Assembly (NCBI GenBank): GCA_003554445.1
Contig: PWGJ01000045.1
Coordinates: 1-20,481, forward strand
Length of the DNA: 20,481 bases
Source of the DNA: Candidatus Nealsoniibacteriota bacterium
GTDB taxonomy: Bacteria > Patescibacteriota > Minisyncoccia > Minisyncoccales > PWPS01
Reading direction: 5' to 3'
The position numbers and the translations under genes were made by a program. A model generated the notes under the pieces. The model was not told the DNA's origin and did not search any database. It worked only from the letters and a program-made list of their open reading frames with translations. This document shows positions 1-8,363 of the stretch, in pieces. Within the stretch, counting starts at the first letter, position 1; each line of letters starts with the position of its first letter.

Positions 1-1
1 A

Positions 2-1510
2 AGAGACTGGTCCGTTTCCAGAAACAGATTTTGGGGAGCGCCGATTCAGGTTTGGGAGTGTGAAGATTGTGAAAACCAAAAAGCAATCGGATCGATTGAC
101 AAGCTGGATAAAGAACCCGAAGATTTACACAGACCCCACATTGATCGTGTCACTATGGACTGTCAAAGTTGCGGTGGAGAAATGAAAAGAGTGGAAGAGG
201 TGTTTGATTGTTGGTTTGAATCCGGTTCAATGCCTTACGGACAATTTCATTATCCTTTCGAAAACAAAAAAGAAGCCGAAGAAGCTTTCCCTGCCGACTT
301 TATTGCTGAAGGAATGGATCAAACCAGGGGATGGTTTTATACTCTACATGTTTTGGCGACCGCTCTTACGCTTCAAGACATAGGGCTCGGCAAATCAAAA
401 CCGGCTTACAAAAATGTTGTTGCCAACGGTTTGCTTTTGGATGAAACCGGCAAAAAGCTCTCCAAAAGACTCAGAAATTATCCGGAGATGGATCATGTTT
501 TTAATACTTATGGAGCCGATTCTCTCAGATTTTTTCTTCTTTCTTCGACCAAGATGGGAGAGGATTACAGATTTTCCGAAGAGAGAGTGAGAGAGACGAA
601 TAGAAAAGTTATTTCAACTCTATGGCACAGTCATTCCTTTTTTGACACTTATGCCGATAAAAAAGATTTGTCCGGTGAAGTTGAACCCACTCATATTTTG
701 AACAGATGGATTTTGTCCAGAATAAACGGTGCAAACAAAAGAGTTATTGAAAACATGGACAATTACAAGCTAACGGAAGCATCAAGGGAGTTGGAAAGCG
801 TTATTGATGATCTTTCCAATTGGTATATAAGAAGATCAAGAAGAAAGCTACAAAAGCCGGAATCCGAAAAAGAAAAAAAGGAATTTGCACAAACTTTTTA
901 TCGGTCCTTGGTAACGATCGTTAAAATGCTAGCCCCTTATTCACCTTTTGTTTCCGAATATCTCTACAAAGAATTAACCGATAAAAAATCAGTTCATTTA
1001 GCCGACTTTCCGGAACCCGATACGAAGCTGATCGATGAGAAGCTTGAAAAGGAGATGAAGACCGTTAGAGATATGGCTCAAAAAGGACTTGCAGAAAGGT
1101 CAAGGAATGAGCTGAAGGTAAGGCAGCCGCTTTCGGAGATGAAGATTACCGAGGATTTGAGTGAAGACGCCAAAGAGGTTCTAAGAGAAGAAGTTAATGT
1201 TAAAAAAATTACTTCGGCGGACAAATTTAAACTGGTGACGGAGATAAGTCCGGAGCTGAAAGAGGAAGGAATGGCACGTGAGGTTGTCAGAAGAACACAG
1301 CATTTACGAAAAAAAGCGGATCTTACTCCTGACGAAAAGATAAATCTCTTTTATGATGGTGACTTTGAAGAACTCTTTGAAAGTAGGAGCGATTATTTTA
1401 AAAAAGAGACATCAGCCGTAAATATTGAAAAATCAATTAAAAAGGCGGAGTGGGTCAAGACCGTAGAAATTGACGGAAAAGAGCTAAAATTGGGCATCAA
1501 TAAAAAATAA
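2..1510 (+). CDS. ileS: Isoleucyl-tRNA synthetase, 3' part (5' end outside window)
   Basis: Charges tRNA-Ile in the cytoplasm. The frame is open from the window edge, so an ATG at 155 is internal and not the start. The visible part begins with the class I signature RDWSVSRNRFWG (nt 2-37). It continues through a Cys-rich segment (WECEDC, then CQSCGG) and DCWFESGSMPYGQ. The KMSKS-type loop is present as KLSKR (nt 455-469), followed by RNYPEMDHVFNTYGADSLR. The remainder is the anticodon-binding helical domain and a C-terminal extension. KLSKRLRNYP and the SGSMPYGQ context are typical of the eukaryote-like (type 2) IleRS, a type known in the family to be often insensitive to mupirocin; insensitivity here is only inferred. 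The catalytic HIGH motif and editing domain lie upstream of the window. recO begins 2 bp after the stop, so the two are probably co-transcribed. Confidence 0.95.
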   Translation, partial: RDWSVSRNRFWGAPIQVWECEDCENQKAIGSIDKLDKEPEDLHRPHIDRVTMDCQSCGGEMKRVEEVFDCWFESGSMPYGQFHYPFENKKEAEEAFPADFIAEGMDQTRGWFYTLHVLATALTLQDIGLGKSKPAYKNVVANGLLLDETGKKLSKRLRNYPEMDHVFNTYGADSLRFFLLSSTKMGEDYRFSEERVRETNRKVISTLWHSHSFFDTYADKKDLSGEVEPTHILNRWILSRINGANKRVIENMDNYKLTEASRELESVIDDLSNWYIRRSRRKLQKPESEKEKKEFAQTFYRSLVTIVKMLAPYSPFVSEYLYKELTDKKSVHLADFPEPDTKLIDEKLEKEMKTVRDMAQKGLAERSRNELKVRQPLSEMKITEDLSEDAKEVLREEVNVKKITSADKFKLVTEISPELKEEGMAREVVRRTQHLRKKADLTPDEKINLFYDGDFEELFESRSDYFKKETSAVNIEKSIKKAEWVKTVEIDGKELKLGINKK

Positions 1511-1512
1511 GA

Positions 1513-2241
1513 ATGTTTATCCGTTACAGAACTGAGGCTATATTTCTTCGCAAGTCAAAAAGATTCGAAGCGGATGAATATTTAATAGTCTATACCAAAG
1601 ATTTTGGAAAACTCGGCGTTACCGGTAAGTCGATAAGAAAAATAAAGTCAAAACTGAGATCGAATTCGGAACTCTTTTGTTATAGTGATATAGAGTTTAT
1701 AAGAGGTCGTTACTACAATATCTTGACTGATTCCGAGGCAGTTGAAAGTTTTTCCGGGTTAAGAAGTGATTTAGCAAAGATATCGGTTGCCTTTAAGATT
1801 GCTCATCTTTTGGACTCTTTTTTAGCCGAGGAAGAAGAAGATCCAACGCTATGGAATTTTATTAAAAAAAGCTTTTACGAGCTGGATAAACTCGACTTCG
1901 AGGAAAGTCAAAAAAAGAAAAAATTGCAGGCCTTCTATTATTATTTTGCATTTAAGTTTCTTGAAATTCTGGGATATGGTCCCGAAATAAGTAATTGCAC
2001 CATTGATAAAAATGAGGAAGCGACCATCTTCAGTCCCAGAGAAGGAGGGTTCGTTTGTGAAATTTGCTCAAAAAACTTAAAAGATCCACTGAAAGCGAAA
2101 CTAAAAGAGGTTGATAAGGTGTTTTTAAGAAAAATTACCGAAAGTGGATTGGAAGAGTTTTTAAGTCAGGATTTGGAGTTTGAATTAGTTGGAGAAGCTC
2201 TTAAAAATTATATTGCGATTCTGCCTTCGAGATCGTCTTGA
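1513..2241 (+). CDS. recO: DNA repair protein RecO
   Basis: RecO anneals single strands and helps load RecA in the RecFOR pathway. The 242-residue length is normal for the family. The N-terminal OB-fold appears as RTEAIFLRKSKRFEADEYLIVYTKDFGKLGVTGKSIRK (described here in pieces: EADEYLIVYTKDFGKL is the conserved core, about residues 19-34). An alpha-helical middle follows. The C-terminal signature LGYGPEIS, FSPREGGFVCEIC is at about residues 153-185. Three likely zinc-ligand positions remain (C162, C182, C185), but the usual second Cys of the first C-x2-C pair is Asp165. No Shine-Dalgarno is visible before the ATG, and the gene sits 2 bp after ileS. A promoter for the next gene overlaps its stop codon. 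Confidence 0.9.
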   Translation: MFIRYRTEAIFLRKSKRFEADEYLIVYTKDFGKLGVTGKSIRKIKSKLRSNSELFCYSDIEFIRGRYYNILTDSEAVESFSGLRSDLAKISVAFKIAHLLDSFLAEEEEDPTLWNFIKKSFYELDKLDFEESQKKKKLQAFYYYFAFKFLEILGYGPEISNCTIDKNEEATIFSPREGGFVCEICSKNLKDPLKAKLKEVDKVFLRKITESGLEEFLSQDLEFELVGEALKNYIAILPSRSS

Positions 2242-2266
2242 AGCCACCCCTTTAGTTTGATAGAAT
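2238..2266 (+). promoter_or_regulatory. Sigma70-type promoter for the 2300-9797 gene block
   Basis: The -35 box TTGAAG (2238-2243) and -10 box TAGAAT (2261-2266) are separated by 17 bp. The -35 box overlaps the recO stop codon. The predicted start is near 2273, giving a roughly 27-nt AT-rich leader without a Shine-Dalgarno before the ATG at 2300. Assigned by eye. Confidence 0.6.
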
Positions 2267-2299
2267 AAAGGAACTGACTATAGAAATTAAAATAAAATT

Positions 2300-4009
2300 A
2301 TGAAAAAAATTGTAAAAAAAATAGCTTTTGTGAGTTTTCTGCTTTTTTTGGTTGCGGGAACTATAGCCTATGTTGTTTTTGACCAGGGAAGTTTTTCCGA
2401 AGCGGACTTACGAGTTGAAATTATAGGCCCGGAAGAAGTTTCAGTCGGAGAGACGGTTGATTACAAGATAAGATACAGAAACAATAGCGACATTCGCCTG
2501 GAGGATGTATCGGTGACTTTTCAATACCCGGAAACTGCGGTACCGATTCAAGAAGATGAAGATGAAGTTGTCGAGCAAAGAGAATCTTTGAGGCGAGTGG
2601 AGGAGTTAAACGATATAAATCCCGGAGAGGAAGAGATAATTAATTTCAAGGCTAAGATTTTTGGAGAGGAAAGAGATGCCGTAGAAGCTCTTGCTTGGTT
2701 TAATTACTCTCCGCAGAACTTATCAGCCGATTACGAAATAGAAAGAAGCCATACGGGTATAATTACCGAAGTTCCTTTAAGTTTTGAGTTTGATCTTCCT
2801 GATCAAATCGAAAAAGATGAAGAATTTCCTTTTCGTGTTAGATATTTTTCTCAGCTGGAAGAAGGTTTAGAGAACTTGGGTGTTCGTCTGGACTATCCGT
2901 CCGATTTTGAATTCGTAAGAAGTACTCCGAGAGGCTTGGAAGACAATCAGTGGGAGAGAGAATTTTTAGGAGGGAATGAAGGTGCGGTAATAGAGATTTT
3001 CGGAAAACTGGGAGGAGAAGAGGGAGACATAAAAGGGTTCAAAGGAGAGCTGGGTATCTGGAAGTTTGATAGATTTATAACTTTAAAAAGAATCGAGGGT
3101 GAAGTTTTAATACCTCAACCCGATCTCTTTATTGACATAATAGTTAATGATTCTCCGGATCATATTGCGAATCCGGGAGAAGATCTTCTTTACGATATTT
3201 ATTTTAAAAATATAGGAGATCAAACCATTGAAGATCTTTTTCTGACCGTTGACCTGGATACCGAAATTTTAAATATGAATGAAACGGAACCGATGGGTGG
3301 TAGATTTCAACCTAATGCGGGCTCGATAATTTGGAGCCACTCTTCCTTTTCCGAATTGAGAAGACTCAGACCGGATGATGAAGAAAAGCTCTCTTTTTGG
3401 TCCAAAGTTAACGAAAATGACTTACCATACAATCCGGAAGCTGTAGTTTCACTCAGTATGAATAACTCACGAGAAGAGTCGCGAGTAAAGATAAATACAG
3501 TAATGGAAATGAATCAAAGATTTATTGTCGGAGAAGAAGATCCTTTTGAATCAGAAGGACCTCTTCCATTGGAGCTTAACAGGCCGAGCACTTATACCGT
3601 AAATTGGGAAATCAAGAATCATTATAATGATCTTGAGGATGTCAAGGTTACAAGCAGACTGCCCGAGGATGCCGGAATAATAGACCGAGACTATTTTGAA
3701 GATTCCGAATTTGAATTTGACTCCGATACCGGAGAGATAACCTGGAAAATTGAAGAAGTGGAAGGAGGGGCGGGAATTTCCCGTAATCCCCCGAGAGCAA
3801 ATTTTCAAGTAGAAATAATACCGGTCTCCTCAACGGATGAAGAGGTTGAGCTAATAGGAGAAACTGAAGTTAGCGGAATCGACACTTGGACCGAAGAAGA
3901 ATTGGTAGAAACTTCAAGACCTCTTTTCCACATCGATTTATTGGAAGAAGCCGAAATTGATTTTGATTCGGATCCGGAGGAGATTGAATTTGAAGAGGAT
4001 GAAGAATAA
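2300..4009 (+). CDS. Exported or membrane-anchored protein with tandem DUF11/CARDB-like beta-sandwich repeats
   Basis: Function is not recognised. The 569-residue protein begins with Lys-rich MKKIVKKIA and a single hydrophobic segment (about residues 8-27), which fits a signal peptide or N-terminal anchor with the rest outside the membrane. Four similar stretches can be seen, each with a proline/glycine-rich entry and a 'Y-x-I-x-Y/F-x-N ... L-x-D/N-V/L-x-V-x-x-x-x-P' pattern. They start near residues 38 (VSVGETVDYKIRYRNNSD), 162, 275 (NPGEDLLYDIYFKNIGDQ) and 420 (STYTVNWEIKNHYNDLEDV). This is the look of DUF11/CARDB-type Ig-like repeats common in surface proteins. The last 25 residues are almost all acidic or hydrophobic. 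There are no cysteines or catalytic motifs I can recognise. It lies 21 bp before glyS under its own promoter. A structural or adhesive envelope role is an inference. Confidence 0.75.
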   Translation: MKKIVKKIAFVSFLLFLVAGTIAYVVFDQGSFSEADLRVEIIGPEEVSVGETVDYKIRYRNNSDIRLEDVSVTFQYPETAVPIQEDEDEVVEQRESLRRVEELNDINPGEEEIINFKAKIFGEERDAVEALAWFNYSPQNLSADYEIERSHTGIITEVPLSFEFDLPDQIEKDEEFPFRVRYFSQLEEGLENLGVRLDYPSDFEFVRSTPRGLEDNQWEREFLGGNEGAVIEIFGKLGGEEGDIKGFKGELGIWKFDRFITLKRIEGEVLIPQPDLFIDIIVNDSPDHIANPGEDLLYDIYFKNIGDQTIEDLFLTVDLDTEILNMNETEPMGGRFQPNAGSIIWSHSSFSELRRLRPDDEEKLSFWSKVNENDLPYNPEAVVSLSMNNSREESRVKINTVMEMNQRFIVGEEDPFESEGPLPLELNRPSTYTVNWEIKNHYNDLEDVKVTSRLPEDAGIIDRDYFEDSEFEFDSDTGEITWKIEEVEGGAGISRNPPRANFQVEIIPVSSTDEEVELIGETEVSGIDTWTEEELVETSRPLFHIDLLEEAEIDFDSDPEEIEFEEDEE

Positions 4010-4030
4010 ATCGAATAATCAAAACAAATT

Positions 4031-5371
4031 ATGGAAGAACTAACAAAAAAAATAATTTCACTAACAAAAAGAAAGGGATTTGTCTTTCCTTCTTCACTTA
4101 TCTATGGAGGTTTCAGTTCCACCTATGATTTTGGTCCCAGAGGTGCGGCACTTAAAAACAATTTGAAAAAAGCTTGGTGGAACGAGATGACTAAAAGGCA
4201 AAAAGATGTAGTCGGTTTGGATTCGGCAATAATAATGAATCCGGAAATTTGGCAGGCTTCCGGTCATCTGTCCAAAGGATTTGCAGATAAGCTTAGTGAG
4301 TGTAAGAGTTGCCATCAAAGATTTAAAGATTTGGAAGAAGACGGCAAGAGTACTGAGGAGTGCCCCAATTGTGGAGGCGAACTTATGGAGCCGAGAGATT
4401 TCAATCTAATGATGAAGACTTTTGTAGGTCCGGTGGAAGATAATGCGACTACGGCTTATTTGAGAGCGGAGACTTGCCAAGGAATATTTGTTAACTTTAA
4501 AAATGTAATGGATTCGATGAGGGTGGATTTGCCGTTCGGAATAGCTCAAATAGGTAAGTCTTTCAGAAACGAGATAACTCCCGGTAATTTTATCTTTAGA
4601 ATGAGAGAGTTCGAGCAGATGGAGATGCAATGGTTTTGCAAAAAAGAGGATGCAGATGATTTTTTTGAATTTTGGTTAAATCAAAGATTGAACTGGTATG
4701 AAAGAATGGGTATTGATATGAGCAAATTGAGAAAAAATGAGATCGGTGAAGATGAAAGAGCTCATTATGCTCAAAGGCAAGTTGATATAGAATACAAGTT
4801 TCCGTTCGGTTGGGGTGAAATCGAAGGTATACACAACAGAGGGGATTGGGATCTTTCAAATCATTCCAAGCACAGCGATGCCGATTTTGAGGTTGACGGT
4901 GAATATCCTTGGGTTATAGAAACGTCAATAGGGGTTGAAAGATCATTTTTAGCTTTTCTTACTGACAGTTATCATGAAATGGAGGAAGGTCGTGAGGATG
5001 ATTCCGGCAAAAAAGAAACTGTACTTAGAATTGGTAGAAAATTGGCACCAACCAAAGTTGCAGTCTTTCCACTGTTGAAGAACAAAGAGAGTTTGGTTGA
5101 AAAAGCGGAAGAAGTATTTGATAAAATAAGAAAGGATTTTGCTTCGATTTATGATGAAACCGGGTCAATCGGCAAAAGATACAGAAGGCAAGATGAGGTC
5201 GGTACTCCGCTTTGTGTAACGGTTGATTTTGATAGTTTGGAAGATGACTCCGTTACTATTCGGGAAAGAGACAGCATGAAGCAGATTCGTGTTAACATTG
5301 AAGATCTGAATAAAGTTATTAGTCAATTTATGAAGGGAGAAGAATTTATCTCTTTAGGTAAAGAAGTTTAA
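4031..5371 (+). CDS. glyS: Glycyl-tRNA synthetase, single-chain (alpha2) class II type
   Basis: Charges tRNA-Gly. The 446-residue length fits the homodimeric enzyme found in eukaryotes, archaea and some bacteria, rather than the two-gene alpha/beta form. The N-terminus has the family pattern KRKGFVFPSSLIYGG and YDFGPRGAALKNNL. Four cysteines form a probable zinc ribbon (C91-x2-C94 and C111-x2-C114). Class II motif 2 is clear (FRNEITPG near 178-185 and MREFEQME near 191-198), and motif 3 is the SIGVERSFLAFL region. The C-terminal 100 residues have the anticodon-binding fold pattern, including LAPTKVAVFPLL and GKRYRRQDEVGTP. No Shine-Dalgarno is seen; the start context is AACAAATTATG. The next gene follows after 3 bp. 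Confidence 0.95.
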   Translation: MEELTKKIISLTKRKGFVFPSSLIYGGFSSTYDFGPRGAALKNNLKKAWWNEMTKRQKDVVGLDSAIIMNPEIWQASGHLSKGFADKLSECKSCHQRFKDLEEDGKSTEECPNCGGELMEPRDFNLMMKTFVGPVEDNATTAYLRAETCQGIFVNFKNVMDSMRVDLPFGIAQIGKSFRNEITPGNFIFRMREFEQMEMQWFCKKEDADDFFEFWLNQRLNWYERMGIDMSKLRKNEIGEDERAHYAQRQVDIEYKFPFGWGEIEGIHNRGDWDLSNHSKHSDADFEVDGEYPWVIETSIGVERSFLAFLTDSYHEMEEGREDDSGKKETVLRIGRKLAPTKVAVFPLLKNKESLVEKAEEVFDKIRKDFASIYDETGSIGKRYRRQDEVGTPLCVTVDFDSLEDDSVTIRERDSMKQIRVNIEDLNKVISQFMKGEEFISLGKEV

Positions 5372-5374
5372 GAT

Positions 5375-6655
5375 ATGCAAGATTACAAACTTCAAAAGCT
5401 ATCTACCGGGATGGACTTGATAACCGTCCCTCAAAAAGGAACGAAAGCGGTTGTTGTTTTGGTTCTGGTAAAAACCGGATCAAAATATGAAAAGAAAGAA
5501 GTGATGGGAATCTCTCACTTTTTAGAGCATATGCTTTTTAAGAAAACTGAAAAAAGACCGACCCCCTTGGATGTTGCTGAAACTCTGGATAAGGTCGGAG
5601 GAGATTATAACGCTTTTACTTCAGAAGACTTTACCGGTTATTATGCCAAAGTCGGTTCCGAAAAGTTGGATTTGGCCTTGGATTGGGTCTCGGATATATA
5701 CTTGAATTCTTTACTGCCCGAAGAAGAAATTGAAAAGGAAAAAGGAGTCATCTCGGAAGAGATAAATATGAGATATGACAATCCGATGACTTATACTCAA
5801 GTCTTGTGGCAAAGATTACTCTATGGTGACCAGCCTGCCGGATGGGATGTAGCCGGAACCAAAGAATCGGTTGGAAATATAACCAGGGAAGATTTGTCGG
5901 ATTACATGAAAACTCAGTATACCGCAGAAAACACTTTGGTTGTTCTTGCCGGTAATACGGATCACAAAGAAGGAAGAAAGAAGGTCGAAGAGTATTTTTC
6001 GGAAATAAGGGATGAAGATCCCGTGAAAAAAAAGGAAGTTTTTGAAAATCAAACCGAACCCCAAGTTAAAATTTTAGAAAGAGATACGGATCAAACTCAT
6101 ATGTGCTTAGGTTTTCGCGGTTTCAGAGATGATCATCCGGAAAGATACACTCAAGAAGTTATAGCCACACTGCTCGGCGGAATGATGAGTTCAAGGCTTT
6201 TTACCAAGGTAAGAGAAGAGCTGGGATTGGCCTACTACATTCAAGCTGCATCTTCAACCAACCCCGATACCGGATATCTGGTTACCAGGTCCGGGCTGGA
6301 CAATGGTAATGTTGAAAAGGGGATAAAAGCGATCCTGAAGGAGTTTAAAAAGTTGAAAAACAAAAAAGTTGACGAAGAAGAGTTGAGGAAGGCGAAAGAT
6401 TACATCAAAGGAAAAACTTCATTAAAGTTGGAATCATCCGATTCGTTGGCTTTTTATTACGGAAGGCAAGCACTTTTGGAGAGAAGTCTACTTACTCCCA
6501 TGGAATTATTCAAAAGAATTGAATCCGTTCAATTGGATGATGTACTGGAGACCAGCAAAAAATTGTTTACTCCCGAAGGACTCAACTTGGCTTTAATAGG
6601 ACCTTTTGAAGATGAGGAGCGATTTAAAGGAATCTTGAAGAAAAATTTTAATTAA
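5375..6655 (+). CDS. M16 family zinc metallopeptidase (insulinase/processing peptidase-like)
   Basis: A predicted single-unit (426-residue) M16 peptidase. The inverted zinc motif HFLEH is at residues 48-52, with the downstream Glu-rich helix KEKGVISEEINM carrying the expected third zinc ligand. The family sequence GGDYNAFTSEDFTGYYAKV follows the motif. The second half has the inactive-domain pattern: GGMMSSRLFTKVREELGLAYY, with the Arg/Tyr that contact substrate in this family. No signal peptide is seen, so it probably acts in the cytoplasm; the substrate is unknown. It starts 3 bp after glyS and ends 7 bp before the AI-2E gene, so it belongs to the same transcription unit. No Shine-Dalgarno is seen. 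Confidence 0.9.
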   Translation: MQDYKLQKLSTGMDLITVPQKGTKAVVVLVLVKTGSKYEKKEVMGISHFLEHMLFKKTEKRPTPLDVAETLDKVGGDYNAFTSEDFTGYYAKVGSEKLDLALDWVSDIYLNSLLPEEEIEKEKGVISEEINMRYDNPMTYTQVLWQRLLYGDQPAGWDVAGTKESVGNITREDLSDYMKTQYTAENTLVVLAGNTDHKEGRKKVEEYFSEIRDEDPVKKKEVFENQTEPQVKILERDTDQTHMCLGFRGFRDDHPERYTQEVIATLLGGMMSSRLFTKVREELGLAYYIQAASSTNPDTGYLVTRSGLDNGNVEKGIKAILKEFKKLKNKKVDEEELRKAKDYIKGKTSLKLESSDSLAFYYGRQALLERSLLTPMELFKRIESVQLDDVLETSKKLFTPEGLNLALIGPFEDEERFKGILKKNFN

Positions 6656-6662
6656 TTAAAAG

Positions 6663-7682
6663 ATGCCACAAAAAGAAACTCTCGACATCTCATGGGGAAC
6701 CATATTTAAGATTGCTTTATTGGTAATCGGTTTTTTTCTGCTTTATCACATTGCTGATATCGTTGTTCTCTTTGTGTTTGCTTTGATTATTTCCATTTTG
6801 GTTTCTCCGGGCATTAATTTTTTAAGGAAGATGGGTGCTCCGAAGGCGGTAGCTGTGGTGAGTGTCTATTTCCTTGTTTTTGGAGTAATCAGCCTTTTTA
6901 TTTATCTGGCCATACCCTCTTTTTCAGCTGAAATAAGAGAGTTTTCCAGACTAATGCCCGAATATTTCGAAAGAATTTCCCCTCTCTTGGAGGATTTGGG
7001 AGTGCAGGCCTTTGAGAGTGTTGAGGGATTTTTAACTACATTACATGAATCGAGTGAAGCTATAGCTAAAAGTGTATTCAATGCTTTGGCAGTCATCTTC
7101 GGTGGAGTTTTTACGACTATTTTCGTTATAACGATGGCTATATTTTTGTCTCTGGAAGACGGTGCAGTGGAAAAAAGTATAAAAGTATTATTCCCGGAGA
7201 AAGAAAGAAATCAAGCTCTGGTTGTCTGGAAAAAAGCAAAAAAACAGGTTACAAGCTGGTTTTTTGTTAGAATCTTAGCTTGTATTTTTGTTGGAATATC
7301 ATCTTACATTGCATTTTATCTGTTTAATGTGGAATACTCTTTCCTTTTTGCTTTTATGGCCGGACTTTTCAACTTTGTTCCCTATGTAGGTCCGGTAATT
7401 GCCGGCTTGATATTTTTTGCAGTTATACTTCTTGACAGTGCCTGGAAGGCTCTTTTCGCTCTTATTGCATTCACTATAATTCAGACGCTTGAAAGCAGTG
7501 TTTTAACCCCGGTTTTGTCTAAAAAATATATGGGACTTTCTCCGGTTTTGGTCTTGATAGCTTTGGTAATCGGTGGCACTCTCTGGGGGGTACTCGGCGC
7601 CCTGTTGGCAATTCCTCTTCTTGGAATTTTATTTGAATTTTTAAAAGAATTTATTGAAAGGAGAAGATCCGTAACTTCTTAA
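6663..7682 (+). CDS. AI-2E transporter family membrane protein
   Basis: A 339-residue polytopic membrane protein of the AI-2E/PerM family. There are hydrophobic segments near residues 12-32, 33-50, 58-80 and 140-165, and a cluster from about 200 to the C-terminus. The family signature is in the C-terminal half: the NFVPYVGPVIA segment, then SKKYMGLSPVLVLIALVIGG and GVLGALLAIPLLGIL. Members transport diverse small molecules or ions (AI-2 export in one case, Na+/H+ antiport in others), so the substrate cannot be inferred. It is co-directional and tightly packed with its neighbours (7 bp and 3 bp gaps), with no Shine-Dalgarno. Confidence 0.88.
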   Translation: MPQKETLDISWGTIFKIALLVIGFFLLYHIADIVVLFVFALIISILVSPGINFLRKMGAPKAVAVVSVYFLVFGVISLFIYLAIPSFSAEIREFSRLMPEYFERISPLLEDLGVQAFESVEGFLTTLHESSEAIAKSVFNALAVIFGGVFTTIFVITMAIFLSLEDGAVEKSIKVLFPEKERNQALVVWKKAKKQVTSWFFVRILACIFVGISSYIAFYLFNVEYSFLFAFMAGLFNFVPYVGPVIAGLIFFAVILLDSAWKALFALIAFTIIQTLESSVLTPVLSKKYMGLSPVLVLIALVIGGTLWGVLGALLAIPLLGILFEFLKEFIERRRSVTS

Positions 7683-7685
7683 TTT

Positions 7686-8354
7686 ATGCTTTATGTGGTA
7701 GCTACACCGATTGGCAATCTTTCCGACATTTCCGATCGGGCTATTGAAAAACTAAAGGAGGTCGACTTTATTCTCTGTGAAGATACGCGAGTAACCAGAA
7801 AACTTTGTGAAAAATTCGACATAAAAACTGGCTTGATCAGTTACCATCATCACAGTGACAAAAAGAAAATCGCCAAGATCATCAAAAAGCTAAAAAATGG
7901 AGAGGATTTGGCTCTGGTTACCGACAGCGGAACTCCCGGAATAGCGGACCCGGCCGGAAAGTTGGTAAAGAAGATAACCGAAAGCGGGTTAAAGATAAAA
8001 ATAGTTCCGATTCCGGGACCTTCGGCGGTAACGACGGCCGCGAGTATATCCGGGTTTTACATGAATAGATTTACTTTTTTAGGATTTCCTCCGAAAAAGA
8101 GAAAAAGAGAAAAATTTTTTAAAAAACTTCTTGATTACGATCATCCGGTTATATTTTACGAATCACCTCACAGGATCTTAAAGACTCTGAGGCAATTAAG
8201 TGAATTGGAGAAAGAAAAAGAAGCTGTAGTTTGTCGAGAGCTGACCAAAAAGTATGAAACGATTTATAGAGGACAACTCAAGGATGTGTTGGAAAAGTTG
8301 GAAGAGGAGCCGCATACCAAGGGAGAATTTACCGTGATAATAAATAATAATTAG
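7686..8354 (+). CDS. rsmI: 16S rRNA (cytidine-1402-2'-O)-methyltransferase RsmI
   Basis: Methylates the ribose of C1402 in the decoding centre of 16S rRNA with S-adenosylmethionine. The SpoU-unrelated tetrapyrrole-methylase fold is shown by LYVVATPIGNLSDISDRA at the N-terminus, then CEDTRVTRKL, LVTDSGTPGIADPAG, PIPGPSAVTTAASISG, FLGFPPKK, and FYESPHR. At 222 residues it is shorter than many RsmI proteins (about 270-290) and stops soon after the catalytic core with GEFTVII, so it lacks the C-terminal extension. It follows the AI-2E gene by 3 bp and precedes metG by 9 bp. No Shine-Dalgarno is seen. Confidence 0.93.
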   Translation: MLYVVATPIGNLSDISDRAIEKLKEVDFILCEDTRVTRKLCEKFDIKTGLISYHHHSDKKKIAKIIKKLKNGEDLALVTDSGTPGIADPAGKLVKKITESGLKIKIVPIPGPSAVTTAASISGFYMNRFTFLGFPPKKRKREKFFKKLLDYDHPVIFYESPHRILKTLRQLSELEKEKEAVVCRELTKKYETIYRGQLKDVLEKLEEEPHTKGEFTVIINNN

Positions 8355-8363
8355 ATAAATAAC

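Noticed and set aside
155..157. ATG as the start of ileS
   Set aside because: The frame is open to the window edge and encodes conserved IleRS sequence upstream.
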